From the NCBI GenBank assembly GCA_012517115.1, contig JAAYVP010000171.1, positions 1 through 38,750 on the forward strand: a stretch of DNA of 38,750 nucleotides, read 5' to 3'. A program made the translations under genes and the position numbers. This stretch comes from Brooklawnia sp. (GTDB taxonomy: Bacteria; Actinomycetota; Actinomycetes; Propionibacteriales; Propionibacteriaceae). The notes beneath the pieces are model-generated. The model made no database searches. It was not told the origin of the DNA and was given only the letters and a program-made list of their open reading frames with translations. This document shows positions 1-6,882 of this stretch, in pieces; within the stretch, counting starts at the first letter, position 1, and each line of letters opens with the position of its first letter.

Positions 1-211
1 AGCACCACTCGGCCCAGCGGACGGTCAGCCCGCCGGGGTAGCGCACCCGCCACGTCGGGCCGCCGGTAGCGCGGCTGCGGTCGGCAGCGGGGCTACGCTC
101 GCCCCCCTTGGCGGGGGCAGGTGGCAGCAGCTGCTCCCAGCCGTCCGTGGTGCGCCGGAACGACGTCACCGCCCAGCGCGGATGCCCGGCGTCACAGTAG
201 ACCGCGATCAC
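1..211 (-). CDS. Partial uncharacterised ORF coupled to the integrase gene
   Basis: This open frame starts with GTG at 209-211 and overlaps the integrase TGA stop as GTGA. It runs off the left edge with no stop (70 codons visible). The visible product starts VIAVYCDAGHPRWAVTSF and is rich in Trp, Arg and Gly. I do not recognise a family. The 4-bp overlap suggests translational coupling to the integrase, so it is probably a gene of the same mobile element. No motif indicates whether it is an excisionase, and the true C-terminus is unseen. Confidence 0.5.
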   Translation of the reverse strand, partial: MIAVYCDAGHPRWAVTSFRRTTDGWEQLLPPAPAKGGERSPAADRSRATGGPTWRVRYPGGLTVRWAEWC

Positions 212-1359
212 GACACGCCCCCCGCCAGTTGGCTCAGCCGGTCAGCGATCAGCCGGTCCCGCTCAGCCGCTGCGTGCTGGTAGCGCATCGCGGCGGCGGG
301 GCTGGCGTGACCGAGCCGCGCCATCAACTCAGCCAGCGTGGCGCCCGTCTGAGCGGCCAGCACCGCGCCCGTGTGCCGGAGGTCGTGCACCCGCAGATCG
401 GGCCGCCCAGCGGCCGTCACAGCCCGCAGCCAGTGCCTGTAGAACGTGCTCTGCGCCAACTGGGCGCCGGTCGGGGAGACGAACAGCAGCCCGTCCGGCC
501 CCCACAGCGCGAACCGGCGCAGGTGGTCCGCCAGCAGCGGCTGCACGTGCGGCGGTACGGCGACGTCACGGACACCGGCGCGTGACTTGGGCGGTCCGGT
601 GAGCGTCGCCCCGTGGCCGTCAGCCCCCGGCACCCGGACCACACCGCGCCGGACGCGGATGACGCCACGCTCCAGGTCAACGTCTTTGCGGCGGAGCTCG
701 GTCAGCTCGCCGAACCGCAGCGCGCACCACGCCCCGAGCAGCACGAGCAGCTGGTAGCGCTCGGGCGTGTGCTCGACGATGCACGCCAGCTCGTCGAGCG
801 TTGCGGGCTGCGTCTTGTGCGCTGTCTCCACCCGCTGGCCCCCTGGGATACGGCACGGGTTCGTGGCGATCAGTTCTTCCTCGACAGCCGTGCTGAGGAT
901 CGTCCGCAGCAGCTGGTAGGCGTGCGCCCTCATCGTGGGGCTGTCGGTGGGCTGGGCGTCGAACCAAGCACGCACCGCGGACGGCGTGATCGTGTCCAGC
1001 GGAACGTCGCCGAACGAGGGAACCAGGCGGAGGGCGAGCAGCCGCTGATAGTGCGCTCTCGTGCGTGGCCGCAGCGGCTGGCCTTTGCTGAGCCGCCGGT
1101 CGATCCACTTCTCGGCGTAGGCGCCGAACGTCAGCACGGGCGCCGGTTCGGTCTTGCGGGTTGGCGGCTGCCACGTGCCAGCGCTGATAGCGCGGCGTTC
1201 GACAGCCAGCCAGCCTTCAGCGTCCGCCCGTGTGGAGAACGTCGTTAGAGCCGTGTGTCGTTCCAGGTCGGGGCCGACGTAGCGCGCTTGGTAGTTGCCG
1301 CTGGGCAGCCGCCGGATGCTGCCGAAGCCTCGTTTAGCGGAGTGTTTGCGTGTGCCCAT
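208..1359 (-). CDS. Tyrosine-type site-specific integrase of a mobile element
   Basis: A 383-aa recombinase that would insert and excise the element lying to the left of the att site near 1540-1562. The N-terminal part (GFGSIRRLPSGNYQARYVGP) is the arm-binding beta-sheet type found in actinophage and AICE integrases. A SAM-like core-binding domain follows, then the catalytic domain. Visible catalytic residues are Arg in WCALRFGEL, the HDLRHTGA box, LGHASPAAAMRYQHA for the second His, and the nucleophilic Tyr. The frame stays open upstream to a TTG at 1428, but that extension only encodes the direct repeats as WAR units. The ATG at 1359, which begins MGTRKHSAKRGFGS, is therefore preferred. A promoter and five repeats lie upstream. 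Confidence 0.9.
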   Translation of the reverse strand: MGTRKHSAKRGFGSIRRLPSGNYQARYVGPDLERHTALTTFSTRADAEGWLAVERRAISAGTWQPPTRKTEPAPVLTFGAYAEKWIDRRLSKGQPLRPRTRAHYQRLLALRLVPSFGDVPLDTITPSAVRAWFDAQPTDSPTMRAHAYQLLRTILSTAVEEELIATNPCRIPGGQRVETAHKTQPATLDELACIVEHTPERYQLLVLLGAWCALRFGELTELRRKDVDLERGVIRVRRGVVRVPGADGHGATLTGPPKSRAGVRDVAVPPHVQPLLADHLRRFALWGPDGLLFVSPTGAQLAQSTFYRHWLRAVTAAGRPDLRVHDLRHTGAVLAAQTGATLAELMARLGHASPAAAMRYQHAAAERDRLIADRLSQLAGGVS

Positions 1360-1363
1360 CGTC

Positions 1364-1419
1364 CGTGCCCAATCCCGTGCCCAATGTCGTGCCCAATACG
1401 TGCACAATACGTGCCCAAT
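1364..1419. repeat. Five direct repeats of CGTGCCCAAT upstream of the integrase
   Basis: Copies start at 1364, 1376, 1388, 1399 and 1410. The fourth reads CGTGCACAAT and the others are exact. A weaker sixth copy (TGTGCCCATC) at 1351-1360 spans the integrase start codon. The spacing of 12, 12, 11 and 11 bp puts the copies on about one face of the helix. They lie between the integrase promoter and its ATG, 120-200 bp from the att core. They could be arm-type integrase sites or an operator, which is inference. Confidence 0.8.
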
Positions 1420-1447
1420 GAGAGGCAATCCGTGTCCTCTCTAGGCC

Positions 1448-1476
1448 ACTATAGGCCAGACCGCAGAACAGCGCAA
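1448..1476 (-). promoter_or_regulatory. Probable integrase promoter
   Basis: On the minus strand a -35 TTGCGC (1471-1476) and a -10 TATAGT (1448-1453) are separated by 17 bp. The start point would be near 1441, so the transcript leader would contain the direct repeats. Confidence 0.6.
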
Positions 1477-1539
1477 CCCCTAGTCGCTGAGCGGTAAACC
1501 CTAGTTGAAGGACGGTAGGCGGACCAGCGGCGAAACTAA

Positions 1540-1562
1540 TTCAAACCCAGTATCGCCCACCA
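1540..1562 (+). other. attR site: tRNA 3'-end fragment
   Basis: The sequence reads as the end of a tRNA: T-loop TTCAAAC (1540-1546), 3' T-stem CCAGT (1547-1551), 3' acceptor ATCGCCC (1552-1558), discriminator A, and CCA (1560-1562). The bases before it (ACTAA) do not complete the T-stem and no tRNA body lies to the left. It is therefore a duplicated 3' end, not a gene. A terminator follows directly, as after a real tRNA. With the integrase next to it, this marks the right border of the element. The intact tRNA should have acceptor GGGCGAT. tRNA-Val is a guess. Confidence 0.75.
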
Positions 1563-1576
1563 GATAGCCCCAGTTC

Positions 1577-1598
1577 AGAGGCCCTTTCGAGGGCCTCT
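1577..1598 (+). terminator. Rho-independent terminator, probably of the split tRNA gene
   Basis: A perfect 9-bp stem AGAGGCCCT / AGGGCCTCT with a TTCG tetraloop (1586-1589) is followed by TTCAGTTTT. It lies 14 nt after the tRNA-like CCA, so it was probably the original tRNA terminator, separated from its gene by the insertion. Confidence 0.85.
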
Positions 1599-1636
1599 TT
1601 CAGTTTTCGGGAAACACCCACGGGGAACAAGGACAG

Positions 1637-1885
1637 CGGCCAAACGAAGACCTGCTCATCAAGTCCGGCGCTTGCCAGTGCGCCGACATCGCCAGGGATT
1701 CCCAGCGAGTCGGCGATCTGGGCCTCGTCGTTCGAAGCCTCGTCGGCCTCGACCGCGAACCAGCCCTCGTCGGAGCCTTCTCCGGCTTCCTCGACGAGGG
1801 CAGATTCAGCGTGAAGCAGATCCGCTTCATCAGCCTCATCGTCGACGAGCTGACCACCAACGGTGTCATGTCACCCAGCCGCCCT
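1637..1885 (+). pseudogene. hsdR: Remnant of a type I restriction enzyme HsdR C-terminus
   Basis: One reading frame gives about 83 residues that match the end of EcoEI-type HsdR proteins: LVVRSLVGLDREPA, then FSGFLDEGRFSVKQIRF, then SLIVDELTTNGVM. In the family this helical tail follows the helicase domains. Nothing upstream encodes nuclease or helicase motifs, and the usual ending (LYESPFTDI) is replaced by unrelated sequence after MSPSRP. It is a non-functional fragment on the chromosomal side of attR. No hsdS or hsdM is present in the window. The frame runs on into the amidase gene only by chance. Confidence 0.75.
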
Positions 1886-2071
1886 GTTCTCGATTGGACG
1901 CAGTCGCCCAGGGTCGAGACATCGTGGGCTAAGGCTCGACCCAAGCTTGAAGCTTCTGGGGTGCGACTAGGCGTGATGACGCTGCTCGTTGGTTCGGCCG
2001 ACGCAAACGACTGGGAGATCCGGGCAAAGCAGTCCTACGCTGTCAGCCATGTCGACGCACAGGAGCCTCTG

Positions 2072-3802
2072 ATGTCTTGTAAACCCCGTGTCACAGCTAC
2101 CATCGTCGCCCTGCTGATGGCGTTGGGTCTCACCCTCAGCCCCTCGGGGCTCTCCCCCGCGCAGGCAACGCCGGCTCCGGACTCATTCAACGACACTCGT
2201 CCGGTCGTTTCGGAGCCCGTCGAAGTGGACTTCCCCATCCAGTACCTCGGCGTCGTGGCCGACCTGGCACCCGGCGTCGTCGAGGCTGATCCGCAGGGCG
2301 CCATCCCCTACGGTGAAGCCCGATTCCAGGTGCAGGGCGAGTGGACGCAGTGGCAACCGTTCAACCAGGAAGGCGCCCAGGGCGACGGCACATTCACTAG
2401 TAGCCTGCTGCTGGCCGACAACGCCGAGGCGTACCAGGTGCGGGCCCTGCCGGAGTGGGGAGTGAACTGGCGCGCGGCCGCGATCAACACCGACCGCGGC
2501 GCGGTGGGAGGCGTGTCCGAGCCGGTCGCCGATGCGCGGGCAACGAGTCTCGATTATGTCGACAACCCGACGTGTCGGTCGCGGGCGGACTGGGGTGCCG
2601 ACGAGTCGATCCGCAAGTGGACGAGCGGTGACCCCGAAACCTACTACCCTGCCCAGGCCCTGACCGTGCATCACACCGCGGGTTCTAACAGCTCGTCGCA
2701 GGACTTCTCCGCAACCGTCCGGGCGATCTACCAATACCATGTGCTCACCAATGGGTGGTCCGACATCGGGTACCAATACCTGATCGATGCGAACGGCGTC
2801 GTTTACGAGGGACGCACGTCCGGCGCGGCGAGTCAGTCCTGCTTCTATGGTGGTGACGGCAGCGATTTCGGTCACCAAAGCGGAACTGACTACGTCGTCA
2901 CCGGCGCCCATGTCGGCGGCTACAACTCCGGCAACATTGGCATCTCGCTGATGGGCTGCTTCGAACCCGGAGAATGCACCGGCAACACCACCCCCACCGC
3001 CGCCGCCATCGATGCGCTCGCTACTCAGGTATCGAAACTCGCGCAGCGACACGGTCTGAACCCGACCGGTTCCACCACCTACGTCAACCCGGTGGGCGGG
3101 ACCAAGAAGAGTGTCCCGGTGCTCAGTGCCCACCGTGATTGGAACGCCACCGCGTGCCCGGGTGAAACGCTCTACTCACTTCTCGGACAGGTCCGTCAGA
3201 CCGCCGCAGACCGAATGGTTCGAGTCGTCTTCAGCGACGTGCCGGTCGGCACCCAGTTCTTCGACGAAATCAACTGGCTTTATGACAACGGCTACTCCAC
3301 CGGCTGGCTTGAGGCGAACGGGACCAGGACTTATCGTCCGCTCAATTCCATCAATCGGGACGCCATGGCCGCGTTCATGTACCGATTTTCCGGATCACCG
3401 GCGTACACCCCGCCGACGCAGAGCCCATTCACCGATCTGACACCCAACGACCAGTTCTACAAAGAGATCAGTTGGCTGAACGAAATGGGCTACTCCACCG
3501 GCTGGGTCGAGGCGGACGGCACCCGAACCTTCCGTCCGGTCACACCGATCAATCGGGACGCCATGGCCGCGTTCATGTATCGGTACGCGGGATCACCCCA
3601 AGCTCCATCGGGCACGAGCCGGTTCACCGATGTCACTCCCACTAGCACTGAGTTCTACGACGAGATCATGTGGCTCGCCGATTCGGGCATCTCCACCGGC
3701 TGGCCCGAAGCCAATGGCACCTACACGTTCCGTCCGAGCCAGCCGGTCGCGCGGGACGCGATGGCAGCGTTCATGTACCGACTGGATAACACCTTGAACT
3801 AG
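2072..3802 (+). CDS. Secreted PGRP/amidase_2-type N-acetylmuramoyl-L-alanine amidase with SLH-like repeats
   Basis: A 576-aa exported protein expected to cut the amide link between MurNAc and the stem peptide. The start is ATG 2072 with AGGAG at 2061-2065, although the frame is open further upstream. A signal peptide (TATIVALLMALGLTLSPSG) ends at AQA-TPAP. The central domain has the zinc ligands of the family: His200/201 in VHHTAG, His354 in SAHRDW and Cys362 in ACPG, the last two 8 residues apart as in T7 lysozyme. Three C-terminal repeats of about 66 aa each carry FxDV, a WL..GYSTGW core and RDAMAAFMYR. They resemble actinobacterial S-layer-like repeats and probably anchor the enzyme in the wall. 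Its likely role is cell-wall turnover, but its target is unknown. Confidence 0.9.
   Translation: MSCKPRVTATIVALLMALGLTLSPSGLSPAQATPAPDSFNDTRPVVSEPVEVDFPIQYLGVVADLAPGVVEADPQGAIPYGEARFQVQGEWTQWQPFNQEGAQGDGTFTSSLLLADNAEAYQVRALPEWGVNWRAAAINTDRGAVGGVSEPVADARATSLDYVDNPTCRSRADWGADESIRKWTSGDPETYYPAQALTVHHTAGSNSSSQDFSATVRAIYQYHVLTNGWSDIGYQYLIDANGVVYEGRTSGAASQSCFYGGDGSDFGHQSGTDYVVTGAHVGGYNSGNIGISLMGCFEPGECTGNTTPTAAAIDALATQVSKLAQRHGLNPTGSTTYVNPVGGTKKSVPVLSAHRDWNATACPGETLYSLLGQVRQTAADRMVRVVFSDVPVGTQFFDEINWLYDNGYSTGWLEANGTRTYRPLNSINRDAMAAFMYRFSGSPAYTPPTQSPFTDLTPNDQFYKEISWLNEMGYSTGWVEADGTRTFRPVTPINRDAMAAFMYRYAGSPQAPSGTSRFTDVTPTSTEFYDEIMWLADSGISTGWPEANGTYTFRPSQPVARDAMAAFMYRLDNTLN
3229..3783 (+). repeat. Three tandem SLH-like repeats within the amidase gene
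   Basis: The units are 198 and 204 bp apart. Repeats 1 and 2 share a 31-bp identical stretch (3351-3381 and 3549-3579), which is more similar than protein selection needs and suggests recent duplication or conversion. Repeat 3 has diverged (VARDAMAAFMYR). Confidence 0.8.
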
Positions 3803-3832
3803 CCGACCGTCGCGCAGTGTCACTACTCAACA

Positions 3833-3873
3833 CATTGCGGCCGCGTCCCGGATTAGGGGATGCGGCCGCAATG
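3833..3873. terminator. Bidirectional terminator between amidase and osmC
   Basis: A 12-bp perfect inverted repeat (3833-3844 with 3862-3873, core GCGGCCGC) is extended inward by five further pairs, including one G-T. The loop is GGATTAG. It sits between two convergent genes. There is no U-tract, which is common in actinobacteria. Confidence 0.85.
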
Positions 3874-3883
3874 CCTCGTATCC

Positions 3884-4309
3884 TCAAACGATCACAAGTT
3901 CCTTGGGAACCGCCTTCAAAGCCTGGGAGACGGGGCAGTTGTCCTTGGCCCATTCCGCCTTCGCGCGGAAGTCGTCGTCGGAGAGCCCGGGGACGACGCC
4001 CGTTACGGTGATCTTCGCGCCCGTGACACCCTCACCGGGCACGAATGTCATCTCAGCGGTGGCATCGAGGCTGGTGGGCTCGTGACCTTCCTCTGAAAGC
4101 GCGTTGCTGAGCGCCATGCAGTAGCAGCTGGCAAGGGCAGCCGCCAGCAGTTCCTCGGGGTTGGTGGTGCCATGACCCGACTCGGCGCGCTTGCCCCAGT
4201 TGACGTCGAAGGTCGCCAGACCGGAGGTGTCGAGCGAGGTTTGCCCCTTGCCCTTGAAGAGGCTGCCTTCCCAATGAGTGCTGGCTTTGCTGACGGAGGC
4301 TTTCGCCAT
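3884..4309 (-). CDS. osmC: OsmC/Ohr family peroxiredoxin
   Basis: A 141-aa cytoplasmic thiol peroxidase that reduces organic hydroperoxides. The family signature is visible: NPEELLAAALASCYCMAL with the first catalytic Cys, and NCPVSQALKAVP with the second. The N-terminal MAKASVSKASTHWEGSLFKGKG and the length are typical of the OsmC subgroup rather than Ohr. AGAAGGAG precedes the ATG, and a -10 TATGGT lies at 4348-4353. The gene is monocistronic and converges on the amidase gene with a shared terminator. Confidence 0.92.
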   Translation of the reverse strand: MAKASVSKASTHWEGSLFKGKGQTSLDTSGLATFDVNWGKRAESGHGTTNPEELLAAALASCYCMALSNALSEEGHEPTSLDATAEMTFVPGEGVTGAKITVTGVVPGLSDDDFRAKAEWAKDNCPVSQALKAVPKELVIV

Positions 4310-4347
4310 GGCTTTGCTCCTTCTCGTTCGCGGGTGGTTCAGCTTTC

Positions 4348-4353
4348 ACCATA
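4348..4353 (-). promoter_or_regulatory. -10 element of osmC
   Basis: TATGGT on the minus strand, 38 nt upstream of the osmC ATG. No clear -35 is seen. Confidence 0.4.
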
Positions 4354-4479
4354 ACCCGGCGGCCTCGCGCCCATGAGCGCTCGGTAGAGACTACGAGCGG
4401 CGGGTCGCCCCGGGTGCTACGGGTCTTGGCCTCAAGTCGTACGTGAACCGCGATGCCGGCCGCCGAGAGTGGGGCCAGA

Positions 4480-4800
4480 CTAGCGCCCGCCCTGGCCGTG
4501 GAGCCGTGCGAGGATCGCCAGCTCCGATTTGATGATCGGCTTGGTCACCCACTCCTCGAACACCGGGTCACCGCCGAGTGCAGCGTCCAACGTCGAGTTA
4601 GCGGTAGACATCTGCGATACCGTCCAGCAACCAGCCCCTCCAGGTACCGGTGACCTCGACCACGACCCGGTAGGCCTCCTCCCAACCACAGTCCGTCCCG
4701 GCCGACGGCGATCCGCTGCACCGGATCTGTGAACGCGGCCCACCTCAGGTGACGGACTTCCTTCTCATTGACTGTTGATAGCCAACCTGCGCGGTAGACA
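4480..4800 (-). pseudogene. Decayed coding stretch, unidentified
   Basis: On the minus strand three frames hold protein-like segments in succession. Near 4700-4780 there is RWAAFTDPVQRIAVGRDG. A shifted frame near 4610-4675 gives VVVEVTGTWRGWLLDG, ending in TAA. A third (4480-4611) gives MSTANSTLDAALGGDP and then KPIIKSELAILARLHG. The simplest reading is one gene broken by two frameshifts. The last part alone could be a 43-aa ORF. I do not recognise a family. The rest of 4310-5060 has no convincing gene, only degenerate repeats (see findings). Confidence 0.35.
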
Positions 4801-5064
4801 GCGTGGCAACAGCACCGAAACCGGCCCCAGACAAAGGAAACGGGTCACGGTCTCACCGAGGCGGTTTGCTGCCAGACCAGATAACGCGCCCGCCGGGCCC
4901 TCGCGACGAGGTCTTCGCGGTCCGCACGCCACGAGCACACCCACCGGCTAGTGCCCCGGCTCACCAGGCGAGGCACACCTTGCCAAACCAGAATCAGTCA
5001 GCCGGATGCGCAAACGTGACCCAACTCAAGCCGTGCGCGAACCACGATGACGCCGGCCAGCAAC

Positions 5065-5070
5065 TACCGT
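5065..5070 (+). promoter_or_regulatory. -10 element for leaderless DUF4336 gene
   Basis: TACCGT followed by 6 nt and the ATG at 5077. The spacing puts the transcription start at or next to the start codon. Confidence 0.5.
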
Positions 5071-5076
5071 GGGTTC

Positions 5077-5784
5077 ATGTCGGAGCTTCAGCCATTGGGC
5101 GAGGGAATCTTCGTGGTCGACGGACCGGTCGTCCGTGACATGGGTCTCCCGTTCGAAACTCGAATGACGGTAGTCCAGTTGAGCGACGGATCGGTTTGGA
5201 TCGCCTCACCGGTACCTGTTCGGTACGCGACGCTCGCCGAGATCGGGGCTCTGGGCCCTGTCCGTTACCTGGTTTCACCGACGCCGCGTCACCACTGGCG
5301 GCTGAACGAATGGCACCGGCTCTTCCCAGACGCCGAGTTGTGGTCAAGTCCGGTGACTGCGTTCACGCTCCGAAGAGGCAAGTTGGGGTTGACGGGAGTC
5401 CTGGGCGCGAAACCCCCCGATGCCTGGGCAGCAGACCTGGACCAAACTCCCATTCGGGGTAGCCGGTGGTTCAAAGAGGTGGCGATCTTCCACCACCCAA
5501 GCCGCACCCTGCTGTTGGAGGACATCATCCAGGCGCACGAGCATCGTCCCGGGCACCCGATGCTTAACGCCCTGATCGCGCTTGGGGGTGTGAAGGCCGA
5601 CGGCGGCGTCCCGCGCGACATCCGCCTGACCTTCCGGAATCGTGAAGCCACCCGGCGGTCCGTGGACCGCATCTTGCGGTGGGACTTCGACAAATTGGTC
5701 ATGGCGCACGGGCCAGTGGTCACTGCAGGGGCGCGTCGATTCGTCGAGGACGCCTTCAGTTGGCTGGATACTCAGCGGGCCTGA
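5077..5784 (+). CDS. DUF4336 (metallo-beta-lactamase-like) protein
   Basis: A 235-aa soluble protein of the DUF4336 family, which has a metallo-beta-lactamase-like fold but no established reaction. Family marks are VVDGPVVRDMGLPFETRMTVVQLSDGSVW near the N-terminus, VRYLVSPTPRHHWRLNEW, where the paired His take the place of the HxHxD metal site, and FHHPSRTLLLEDIIQ. The frame opens at 5047, but ATG 5077 aligns with the family start and sits 6 nt after a TANNNT box, so translation is probably leaderless. It is a single gene, and no neighbour suggests a pathway. Confidence 0.75.
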   Translation: MSELQPLGEGIFVVDGPVVRDMGLPFETRMTVVQLSDGSVWIASPVPVRYATLAEIGALGPVRYLVSPTPRHHWRLNEWHRLFPDAELWSSPVTAFTLRRGKLGLTGVLGAKPPDAWAADLDQTPIRGSRWFKEVAIFHHPSRTLLLEDIIQAHEHRPGHPMLNALIALGGVKADGGVPRDIRLTFRNREATRRSVDRILRWDFDKLVMAHGPVVTAGARRFVEDAFSWLDTQRA

Positions 5785-5794
5785 TCCGATCAGG
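5780..5794 (+). terminator. Small hairpin at the end of the DUF4336 gene
   Basis: CCTGAT / ATCAGG, a 6-bp stem with a 3-nt loop that overlaps the stop codon. It is short and has no U-tract, so terminator activity is uncertain. Confidence 0.3.
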
Positions 5795-5984
5795 AGGCTG
5801 AGGGTTTGAGTTGCGCTCAGCCGTGGCGCTGGGCTCCGTCCGATCGTGCACGCCTCACGGTTCGTCCTTGAGGTCGCTCGACCGAAGAATCTGCGGTGGA
5901 CACGCCAACCGGAGGCCTCGCCTCAGTCATGCAGCAAGCAATTCTCTTGCGCGACATCTCGCATCGTGAGACGCGATTTGCACT

Positions 5985-6012
5985 TTGAGCAGTTCAAGTC
6001 TGAAGGTACCCT
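5985..6012 (+). promoter_or_regulatory. Probable promoter of the CbiX-like gene
   Basis: TTGAGC (5985-5990) and TACCCT (6007-6012) are separated by 16 bp, about 50 nt upstream of the ATG at 6065. A GAAAGG ribosome site lies between. The rest of the 280-bp gap shows nothing else. Confidence 0.45.
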
Positions 6013-6064
6013 GTGGGGCGGCGCGGAGGCCGCCGACGTTTGGTGACAACAGAAAGGCAGGCCG

Positions 6065-6847
6065 ATGAGCGCTCCGGCGTTGATCCTTCTGGCAGAGGGC
6101 ACGAGCGACTCCCGCGTCGAGCAGGTATACCACACGTTGCGCCACCAGTTGCAGACCCAGCGCCCCGCCCTGTCGGTTCACCTAGCGTTCGCCGATACCT
6201 GCCCGCCAACCGGCCCTCAGGTCGTCGGGACGCTCGCCAACCGTGGAATCGACGAGATTGTGATGGTGCCCTTGGACTTGTCACGCGTCTGTGAGCCTTC
6301 CCAGCAGATGCAGGACGTCCTGGCGGCGGCGCGCCGGCACCGGCCCGAAGTCAGGATCGCCATGGCGCGTCCCGTCGGGCCAGCGATCGAACTGCTGAAT
6401 GTGCTTGACGTGCGGTTGCGCAATGCGCTTTCGGCTGCCCATGCCACCGAACTGGATGGCCTGGTGATGTCGTCGCCAGCCTGGGGCGACACCCGCGGAG
6501 CGGGCCTCATCGCGCGCCGTGCCCGCCAGTGGGCCGCACACCATCGGCTGCCAGTGTTGGTCGCCCAAGGCGATGGGACCGGTCCGGATGTGACCTCTGC
6601 CATGCAGAGCCTGCGGCAGGTCGGACGCCGGAATATCGCCGTCGGGTCGGTCTACATCGCTCCCACCGAGAGCTACCGTCGTCAACTCGAGTTGGCGATG
6701 GAGTCCGGCGCTCTCGCCGTGAGCGCCCCGATCGGGCCCGACCCCTTGCTGTCTGAGCTGTCTATGGGACGCTACGCGTTCGCCGCCATGGAGCTGCTGG
6801 ACGAGGAGTGCGCGGTCGACACCGCACCAACCAGCCGGGCTCAGTAG
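6065..6847 (+). CDS. CbiX/SirB-fold protein lacking the chelatase histidines
   Basis: A 260-aa protein with the two-lobed fold of sirohydrochlorin cobalto/ferrochelatases. Lobe 1 (about residues 5-115) begins ALILLAEGTSDSR, and lobe 2 (about 145-250) begins DGLVMSSPAWGDTRG. In active CbiX the first motif is AHGSRD with the metal-binding His, and a second His follows the PLFL strand. Here position 11 is Glu, and the second site reads PLDLSRVCEP with no His. Neither motif is restored in lobe 2. A metal-inserting role is therefore doubtful. It may be a binding or regulatory paralogue. No tetrapyrrole genes are nearby. Confidence 0.7.
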   Translation: MSAPALILLAEGTSDSRVEQVYHTLRHQLQTQRPALSVHLAFADTCPPTGPQVVGTLANRGIDEIVMVPLDLSRVCEPSQQMQDVLAAARRHRPEVRIAMARPVGPAIELLNVLDVRLRNALSAAHATELDGLVMSSPAWGDTRGAGLIARRARQWAAHHRLPVLVAQGDGTGPDVTSAMQSLRQVGRRNIAVGSVYIAPTESYRRQLELAMESGALAVSAPIGPDPLLSELSMGRYAFAAMELLDEECAVDTAPTSRAQ

Positions 6848-6858
6848 CCGCGGTTGGC

Positions 6859-6879
6859 TAGGGGCTGTACTTGCCCCTG
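6859..6879. terminator. Hairpin between the CbiX-like gene and ppk2
   Basis: AGGGGC (6860-6865) and GCCCCT (6873-6878) with a 7-nt loop, between two convergent genes. Confidence 0.45.
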
Positions 6880-6882
6880 ACG

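Noticed and set aside
1364-1419. CRISPR-like array
   Set aside because: The units are 10 bp with 1-2 bp gaps and no spacers.
208-1428. Integrase extended to TTG 1428
   Set aside because: The extra 23 residues only translate the direct repeats (WAR units) and the start is TTG without a ribosome site. ATG 1359 fits family N-termini.
1540-1562. A functional tRNA gene
   Set aside because: Only the 3' 23 nt are present. No anticodon or D arm can be found upstream and the T-stem 5' strand does not pair.
1811-3802. Single 663-aa gene including the amidase
   Set aside because: The first 87 codons are the hsdR remnant and non-coding leader. A ribosome site and signal peptide start at 2072.
4803-5138. 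111-aa plus-strand ORF
   Set aside because: Low-complexity Pro/Ala/Arg composition, no ribosome site, and it overlaps the start of the DUF4336 gene.
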